From Bryoerythrophyllum caledonicum (taxonomy: Eukaryota; Streptophyta; Bryopsida; Pottiales; Pottiaceae): a DNA stretch of 64,000 nt. Each line of letters starts with the position of its first letter. Position 1 is the first letter of the stretch. Shown here piece by piece: positions 58,018 through 64,000 of the stretch. The notes under the pieces are model-generated. The model was not told the origin of the DNA and made no database searches. It was given only the letters and a program-made list of their open reading frames with translations. The stretch lies in contig OZ020515.1 in the NCBI GenBank assembly GCA_963971425.1, forward strand, positions 12,292,291 through 12,356,290. Direction: 5' to 3'. Both the position numbers and the translations under genes were made by a program.

Positions 58018-59318
58018 GTTAGTAGTTGGTTGTAGCATTTTTAGGTTGAACTTCCAGACCGGTAGCGATTAACGATGGGGCTCCAGTTGCACCCGAGTGC
58101 TGGCGGAAGCAACTGCTAGTTTTTGTAGCTTAGGATTGGAAAGCTGGAGTCCAGAAACTTTTCCAAAATTATAGGATCTGAGATTCAATCTGGAACTTTT
58201 CCGGGTTTCTCGGATCTTTTAGATAAGATCTTGTAGATTTCTTGCAGATGCGGTAGAAGGCAAAGTTTAGGAGGATATTAGTTAGTACTTAGTAGTGGAG
58301 TTTTGGGAAAAACTCCTCATCTTGTTTTCTTGCGCCGAATATACTCTAGACTTCTTTTCTAGAATTGCTCCCTAGTCTCATGAGTGTGGAGTGTTGTCTT
58401 CATGAGTGACGGATCTATTTAGGTATGTATGGTTGTGTAAACATTCTTCCGAAGAGGAGTCATAACTTGGTTGCTAGAGGAAAACCAGTTAAGACCCGCA
58501 TCAGGAGATCGCCTGGGAGAGCTAGTGGACTATTGCAAAGGTGTTTCTGGTAGTCTCCAGGGTCCGGAAGTAGCTAGGAGGGGAAGAGATGAATTGCAGA
58601 TGCATTCCTGGTAATCTCTAGGACACGGAAGAATCCGTGTTAACCTCGATTCCAGTTAAGGCCGGAGTTTTCTCCCAAGATAGAAAAAAAAGCCTGTTGT
58701 GTATGTCTAGACAGAGAACCCTCGGTAAAAGGTAACACCTTCTCGAAGGATCGCAATTGTACTTACCGAAATTTCGTTGTAGTCCGGACTTGTCTCAGTG
58801 TGACCACGTCCACAAGGCCATCCGGAATCTGGATGTTGTGAGAGTCTAAGTCTAGTAGCAACAATCAAATCACCGGTTAGCGGAGTAGGGAGAGTGGGTG
58901 TCCGGCCACTATAACTTCCGGGGCAGTGGGTGTCTAGCCACTTCAAGTCACAAGGCAGTGGGGAATCCGGCCACTTACACAAAACATGATCAGTGGCCTT
59001 CCGGTCACTCGTTTAAACCTTCCGGAAGACTCTCTGAGGAGGACCAGAGAATAATCAAACTACCCACCGGTTGACCGGAACTCAGTTCCGGCAATCATGG
59101 TACAAATTTCGGACTCCGGAAGGATCTTGATCCGGAACACATGAGTGAATAGAGTAGCTAACCTATTGAATTGGTAAGTTTAGTTTTGTGGGATATTTGG
59201 AGAGGAACACTAGGGCTCTGTGGGAACGAAACCGGAGCGGTTACTTTGGAAGCATTTAGTGACGATTAAGTACATTCCGGAGGAATACTGACTCTACGAA
59301 CTGCAACATTCCTACACA
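58018..59318 (+). other. Non-coding 3' part of the TG...CA unit, copy 2
   Basis: Shares the GCGATTAACGATGG block, CCGGAA-rich body, CACTTCAAGTCACAAGGCAG phrase and terminal CTCTGTGGGAACGA block with copy 1 (50540-51744). No gene. Confidence 0.6.
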
Positions 59319-59560
59319 TTGCTAACAACTTGGGCCCTATTTGATTCCTCATCCGTCACGACAACAGGCAATGTTAATGCGGAGCCATACATCAATGTGA
59401 GGTAAGCCGCTACATGCCACCCCGAGACTGACTCCCTGTCACACTCTTCATGCCACGTGGCACGAGCTAGATCCTCCTCTGAAAGACTTGGATTGCAAGA
59501 TAGACCATCTGCATCTAAGTTTGTATTGCTGGCCCAATGTAAAATCTCAAAGCCACACTT

Positions 59561-59800
59561 CTAAAGCAACGATGCCCATTTGGTGAGCTTGCAAGTAAGC
59601 TTGTCACACTCCATGAGCCACTTCAAACGTTGATGGTCGGTCACCAATCTAAAACGTTGCCTATGTATATAGAGCCTGAAATGGGCTATGGTCCAAACTA
59701 CGGCCAAAGCCTCCCCCTTATAGGATGAATAGTTGGACTCCGCGTTGTTGTTGCTCCTAGAAACAAACGCCACAACGTACTCTCATTCCTCATCAGTCTT
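59561..59800 (-). pseudogene. Gypsy RNase H fragment
   Basis: Minus frame 59773-59561 reads AFVSRSNNNAESNYSSYKGEALAVVW...LVTDHQRLKWLME, the well-known Gypsy RNase H block (Glu in YKGE, Asp in TDH). About 240 codons remain between it and the insertion. Confidence 0.88.
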
Positions 59801-59829
59801 TTGAGTCAACACAATCCATAATCCACAGC

Positions 59830-60980
59830 ACTCTTGTCTATGTGCTACTAAAAGGGTCATGTAGCATCCGGACTCCACAGTACATGCGCTCAACCGAGCT
59901 TCGACTTCAAAATAGCAAATGTCTATTGCTGCTCTCGTCTCCAAGTCTATGGTTGATCCTTCCCCGTGAGAATAGTCAACGTCTTAGCACTCAAGCTAAA
60001 GTTCTTGACAAATTAGCGGTAGTAATTTGCCAAGCCAAGAAAAGCTCAAAGCCGTGATAAGTTGGTTGGAGCAAGAATCTTTAACAACGTATTCACCTTG
60101 GCCTGCTATAGGCCAAGACCTCCTGGAATAATCATATATTTCAAATATGGCAACCGGTCGTGGAAGAACTTGCACTTGCCATGGTGTAAGCGGAATGCCC
60201 ACTACGTAACCTCTTGAACACCGCCTAAAGATGCCTCACATGCTCCTGTGAGCTGCTACTAAAATTGATAACATCATCAATGTAGCATTGGGAAGATAGT
60301 AAATCGGTCAACACTTGGTCCATCATCCTCTGAAACTAAGCAAGTGCGTTTTTTAGACCAATTGGAAGAAACTTTCAATGGTAAAGTTGATCTCTCCCAT
60401 CCTGATCAACTCTCTAAAATGCAGTGTTTATCCGATCATCCACCATCAATGGTGATTTGTGATAGCCAAACTGTACATCTAGAGTACTAAATACTCTAGC
60501 ATAGGCCACCGCATCAAACAACTCCTCCGGCATGGGCACGGCATACCAATTTGACTTTGTCTTGCAATTGACCGGCCTATAATCCCCACACACCCACTTC
60601 TCTATCTAGTTGCCAAAGATATCCTATTTTGTTGGCATAATCGTGGCATAAGCGTACTCGCCGTTGGAGAGCTCAATCAAGCTGGCGGTAAACAACTCCT
60701 GACAACAAGTCTGAACCCCAACTTTCTCTGAGAAACTCAGCTTGAACGGTTGTCGGAAGATTGGATGGTCGTCTTCCAACTGGATGTGTATCAATTTGCC
60801 TCTTTAGCCCTTCAATCTTGGAGGCTAAAGGCAAAACAACTACGATACAAACGTATAAATGCTCCTACCTACCATGGCTTGGCACCGATAAGATGTGGCC
60901 CCAATTTCTAAGGCCGATCATCAAACTCTGTGGTCTCCTTCACCATAGAAGATTCACTGCATACCGGCACAGCCGGTGAT
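59830..60980 (-). pseudogene. Gypsy reverse transcriptase, broken
   Basis: The RT catalytic box QCYIDDVINF is at 60284-60273 and surroundings. Upstream are FSTLDVQFGYH (about 60470) and FLPIGLKNALA (about 60370); downstream, a thumb/connection segment with frameshifts. At least ten in-frame stops, most fitting TGG to TAG/TGA or CAG to TAG. Confidence 0.82.
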
Positions 60981-61209
60981 TGCTACTTAGTACCATACAG
61001 GACATTCATGCCTCCAGACTCCTTACTTGCAGGCTCCTCAGAAAATTCCTTGTCATGGTGATAAAACTAGGAAAGATATTCCAAGTATCTTCTTGACCAA
61101 AGTCCTCGACCAAGGCTGCAAAGACACGTTGAGCAAAAAGCTCCTCAGTTGCGTGCCTCATTAAACAAAAAAACAATTCCGCTTTCTCGATCTCTGTAAT
61201 ATGTAGCAT

Positions 61210-62275
61210 CGCTAGGCCCTAACCATCAAAGTCTGCCCCCACTATGCGAACAACATTGAAGAGGCCACAAATCCAAACAAGAGGGTTGAAGTCAATAGCT
61301 TGACCCAACAAATAACGACGTTGGCCCTCAGAAAGACCGGTGCGGCGGTGGTGCCTGTCAAAAAGGCCTTCGTCCGCTCCCTCTCATCGGTAGATTGATT
61401 CTTTGTGAGTTTTGGAAGTAGAATCTCAAACACACTTGGACTGCGTGCTCTAAAGGCAAAGGACCTCGGGTAGCATATCAACGTGGGAAATGCCCCGCGA
61501 GATAAGCCAACGCGGTTTACCACAACCGATGGTGGTTCATCATTCGTGGAAATACGGTGGTCGTCAAAGATTTCATTGACCTCACGGCGCACGGGCCATT
61601 GCACTTAAGCAAGTGCAGAAGTGAGCATTGCCGATGATGCCATGTTGGTCCAAATCTAACGCCGATGATGAGCGTAAGAGCCCAACGCCGCGGCATCTAC
61701 AAACGTGGAGGAACCAAGAAGGTGATAGATGTATGTCCCATCCTGACACACCTTTGTCAGTGTGTCCTCCAATCGGAATACATTCTTAAAAATGTACACC
61801 AATGGCATCGATTGGTGGATAATCCACTAGTGGATGAGCTTGAGCAAATCCGCAAAGACACCTGATTGTAGATCATCCAAGCCGCATCCACTGCTTGCCT
61901 GTGAATGGCCTTCGCAAGGCCATTTGGAAATCACCAAGTCCACGTAACGTATCTGGCGCAAATCATCCTTACTGATCAATGTTACATAACGTGGCAACTT
62001 GCCTAAAGACTCGGGGATAGCAGAAGATCGTAACTGCTCCGGATACAACATCATAAGACGCTGAATGTGATGGTGAGCGGCACGATTGGTTGCAAAGCCA
62101 CTATCCACGTGGATGTATTGCCATACCTTCAGCTCAGCGTCTAACACGGCCGCGGGCACCATAACGATACCAGCAAATAACTCCACGAGGGTAATATCTT
62201 CATCGAGTGGTTGCCACTAAGGTGCGAGCCAACAACGGAGTGGAAGAGTCCAGTGAGAGATGTGGAGCATCCAAA
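61210..62275 (-). pseudogene. C5 DNA cytosine methyltransferase domain within Gypsy pol
   Basis: Down the minus strand, one frame (with stops) shows the C5-methyltransferase order. Motif I, S-adenosylmethionine binding: TLVELFAGI (about 62195-62168). Motif IV with the catalytic Cys: KWPCEGHS (Cys codon 61916-61914; usual form PCQ). Motif VI: FKNV in place of ENV (about 61785). A motif VIII-like SYAHHRR (about 61680). The C-terminal part: YPRSFAFR (about 61470) and ERERTKAFLTGTTAAP (about 61390-61345). Then a +1 shift near 61345 continues into GLSEGQRR and the pol frame (DFDG near 61225). Stops include TAG 62219 region, TAG 61832 and others. It lies between the protease remnant and RT. Not a host DNMT: no introns, no BAH or chromo domain, and it is continuous with pol. 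Confidence 0.78.
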
Positions 62276-62379
62276 GTATCCACGACCTCTCGGCTGCGAC
62301 GAGTGAGCTCCAATTAGAAGTCCTCCATGGAGGAAGTGGATCCTTGCAATGACGTGCAAGGATCTCTACCAATTTGTGC

Positions 62380-62755
62380 TCTCATGATTCCGCTACCTTC
62401 AACATAAAAGCGTAGAGCCACATGGCAAATCGGATGCCAAGGCACTACATCCAAACATAGCATCTGCCGCGGAAATTACCACGCTAGCTGCAAAGATAAC
62501 CGGGATGAGCTCTTTTCTGCCATCATCGGCAGACCATCCATGTCTAATCTTGGCCTCTTATGTTTAGTTATCCACTTCAAAACCAAGTAGACAAAGTGTT
62601 TGCTGACCCACCAAAATGTCGTAGTTGGTGGCACTAGTTACAACGCGCTAGAGATACAAGAGAGATCAATGGTCAGATCCCACGCCGAACATCAACTGCA
62701 ACGGATGTCGGATGTATCCCATGGCCTTCTCCGTTGTCGTGTAAAGAAACGGTTT
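62380..62755 (-). pseudogene. Gypsy protease C-terminal remnant
   Basis: Minus strand reads NYDILVGQQ (about 62636-62605) then LGFEVDN and RHGWSADDGRKELIPV, which I recognise as the end of the retropepsin/linker segment of this Gypsy type. The active-site DTG lies upstream and is not found. The element appears truncated near 62755. Confidence 0.55.
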
Positions 62756-62879
62756 AATATGTAAATACAGTGTGAAATGGATTGAGAGTAGTGTTCAGAG
62801 CAAATAGAAATAAAACTAAGAAAAATAAAAGTATAGACAAAAGGGAGGGGGGGAGATCAGAGGAATGAAGGGGGAAGAG

Positions 62880-63096
62880 AAAGGACCGTGGTTTTAACCA
62901 CGAAACTTAGAGTCTCTGCATCTTCTCACATGCTCAGGGGGGGTAGGTGGGGCCAACTAGTAGTTTCCTGCCTAGTTTTCACTAGCAATGCCAAGCCACG
63001 TGGCCATTCGCATGCTCATACGGGTCCAAAGGGTTTCGAACCCGGACCAGTACTATGGCGCTTGAAGCACTTTACCAGTTGGACTTCCGCGGCTTG
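62880..63096 (-). mobile_element. tRNA-derived SINE or tRNA pseudogene head
   Basis: On the minus strand an A box (AACTGGTAAAGTGC, 63080-63067) and a B box (GGTTCGAAACC, 63042-63032) lie about 35 bp apart, as in tRNA genes. The acceptor stem does not close. Some 150 bp of unrelated sequence follows, which suits a SINE body. Ends and target duplication were not established. Confidence 0.45.
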
Positions 63097-63312
63097 GCGA
63101 TTATCAGAGCATGCTGAAGGGATTTATATCCCTATCCATTGTTTTATATTTTTATTTTATATTTTATTTGAGTGGATTTGATTGGAGAAAAAGAGATCAC
63201 ATCTTTGGGAAAGCTTCAAGGTGACGCCTTCTACAAAGTATTTGTGTTATAAGAAGAAGGTTCATTTAGAGCTTCATCAGTTTTATGTAGTTGTTTTGAA
63301 TTTTTTTTGGAC

Positions 63313-63771
63313 ATGTCGAATTGGAGAGTTTTTTCTGAGTCTCAGGATGAAGAGCTTCAACCAGAGCTTGAGCTAGATTTATCTTTATCTCAACTGCCGG
63401 TTTGTACTCTTCTGCCGCTTAGTCCTACACCACTGCTTGAGCGTCCACAAGAAGAAGCTGGGCCTTCTCGGCCGCCAAAGCAACCTCGTGTGGAGCAGCG
63501 GTGGCACGACAATCTTCAACAAGATGCTCGTGCCTTGGTGATTCTATTGCAGGTTGGGTGTGTTGAACCTGGTACTCGAGATGTGACGTTTGGAGGGATT
63601 TTTGAAGGCCTAAATGACAATCAATACTCTTGTTGTCTTAGGCCTATCAAAGGGAGTCGCGGTCATCAACGTTGGCTTGAAGGTCCAATTAATCCATTGA
63701 CCAAGGCTGCTCGTGCTGACTTTGTTGCTCTTATCCTTCAACGCATCCTCAAGTTCTTGCAGATGGAGTGA
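63313..63771 (+). CDS. Hypothetical protein, 152 aa
   Basis: ATG at 63313 to TGA at 63769. N-terminal acidic/Leu-rich stretch (SQDEELQPELELDL), a Pro-rich middle with basic PPKQPRVEQRW, and a C-terminal segment of mixed helix/strand character (CVEPGTRDVTFGGIFEGLND, then ADFVALILQRILKFLQME). No named domain recognised. Codon use looks coding-like, and the 3' side is AT-rich as in a 3' UTR. It could be a transposon-associated ORF given the neighbourhood, or the last exon of a longer gene. Confidence 0.35.
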   Translation: MSNWRVFSESQDEELQPELELDLSLSQLPVCTLLPLSPTPLLERPQEEAGPSRPPKQPRVEQRWHDNLQQDARALVILLQVGCVEPGTRDVTFGGIFEGLNDNQYSCCLRPIKGSRGHQRWLEGPINPLTKAARADFVALILQRILKFLQME

Positions 63772-64000
63772 AGTTCCTCTTGAAATTCTTTTCAAGCTCT
63801 TTTAGACATATATTTGATTTTATTTGTTTAGTTTTTAATGTTTCCAAACTTCACCTTGAATGTTAGAAGTTTGGTAGATGAAAGGTAGAAATAGTTTTCC
63901 ATTTGGTAGACTTTTGATGCCTTATGGCTAAGATAAGGGATAGATAAGGCTGAAGTAAGCTTAAGGGAGTTAGCCAATGACTAGTTGAGGCCCATGAGGC
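63772..64000. other. AT-rich window end, no gene seen
   Basis: Possible 3' UTR of the preceding ORF; nothing else recognisable. Confidence 0.4.

Larger units (their letters stand above)
55450..59318 (+). mobile_element. 3.87-kb TG...CA unit with internal ORF (solo-LTR-like), copy 2
   Basis: Starts TGTGGGAATCCGTTCCCACA, a perfect 8-bp hairpin with a 4-base loop, and ends CCTACACA. Flanked by TTCCT (55445-55449) and TTGCT (59319-59323), a 5-bp duplication with one mismatch. Inserted antisense into the Gypsy between RNase H and integrase. It contains a TATA box, a CT tract, a long ORF with stops and about 1.3 kb of 3' non-coding DNA. Pairs with 47890-51744. Confidence 0.65.
53660..62755 (-). 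mobile_element. Degenerate Ty3/Gypsy element with methyltransferase and PHD finger
   Basis: Reading down the minus strand: protease C-terminal part, DNA cytosine methyltransferase, RT, RNase H, integrase, PHD-like zinc finger, then a purine tract (complement of 53660-53675, TTAAGGGGG). It is interrupted by the TG...CA unit at 55450-59318. Removing that unit plus one 5-bp repeat rejoins the frame. Gag and the 5' LTR are not seen. Many in-frame stops sit where Trp is expected (TGG to TAG), and catalytic residues are lost. Confidence 0.85.

Noticed and set aside
61210-62275. A host DNA methyltransferase gene at this place
   Set aside because: The frame is intronless and continuous with Gypsy pol on both sides, and it lacks plant DNMT accessory domains.

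Overview
The window looks like nuclear DNA of a green-lineage (streptophyte) eukaryote with a large, repeat-rich genome. It has spliced genes with canonical GT-AG introns, a plant-type HIPL protein, a plant-type PEX3, a Copia element primed by initiator tRNA-Met, and plant-type CACTA and MITE elements. The degenerate Gypsy copy carries a DNA cytosine methyltransferase. From memory, such elements are known from charophyte algae and dinoflagellates, so a charophyte or other non-seed lineage is my best guess, but the species cannot be read from the sequence. Intergenic DNA is AT-rich, while exons and some transposon ORFs are GC-rich.

Only two host genes can be modelled with confidence, both on the minus strand. 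One is a seven-exon HIPL gene (secreted, probably GPI-anchored glucose/sorbosone-dehydrogenase-like protein, 17526-14267). The other is a seven-exon PEX3 gene (peroxisome membrane biogenesis, 40673-36933). They are unrelated in function and separated by about 19 kb of repeats. Weaker coding candidates lie at 7539-7961 and 63313-63771.

The rest is transposon territory. 1-6.5 kb and 19-30 kb hold a cluster of TTAA-flanked elements with CCCCTAAA termini (piggyBac-like, non-autonomous, three sequence families, several in inverted pairs), plus other small TIR elements. 9120-13971 is a complete Copia element with identical 126-bp LTRs, a 5-bp target duplication, a PBS and a PPT, but with a gag frameshift and a nonsense codon in integrase. 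30.7-33.8 kb holds the first of three related gag-like/coiled-coil ORFs beside GC-rich minisatellites. 40994-42127 is a small MITE split by a 5'-truncated LINE.

43.7-62.8 kb is a nest. An old Copia (+) is interrupted by a CACTA element (45055-46563) and by a 3.86-kb TG...CA unit (47890-51744) that encodes a protein. A Gypsy on the minus strand (about 62755-53660) has the order protease - DNA methyltransferase - RT - RNase H - integrase - PHD finger. It is interrupted by a second 3.87-kb TG...CA unit (55450-59318) encoding a relative of the first protein. All these elements are broken. The methyltransferase/PHD Gypsy and the protein-coding solo-LTR-like units are the most unusual content.
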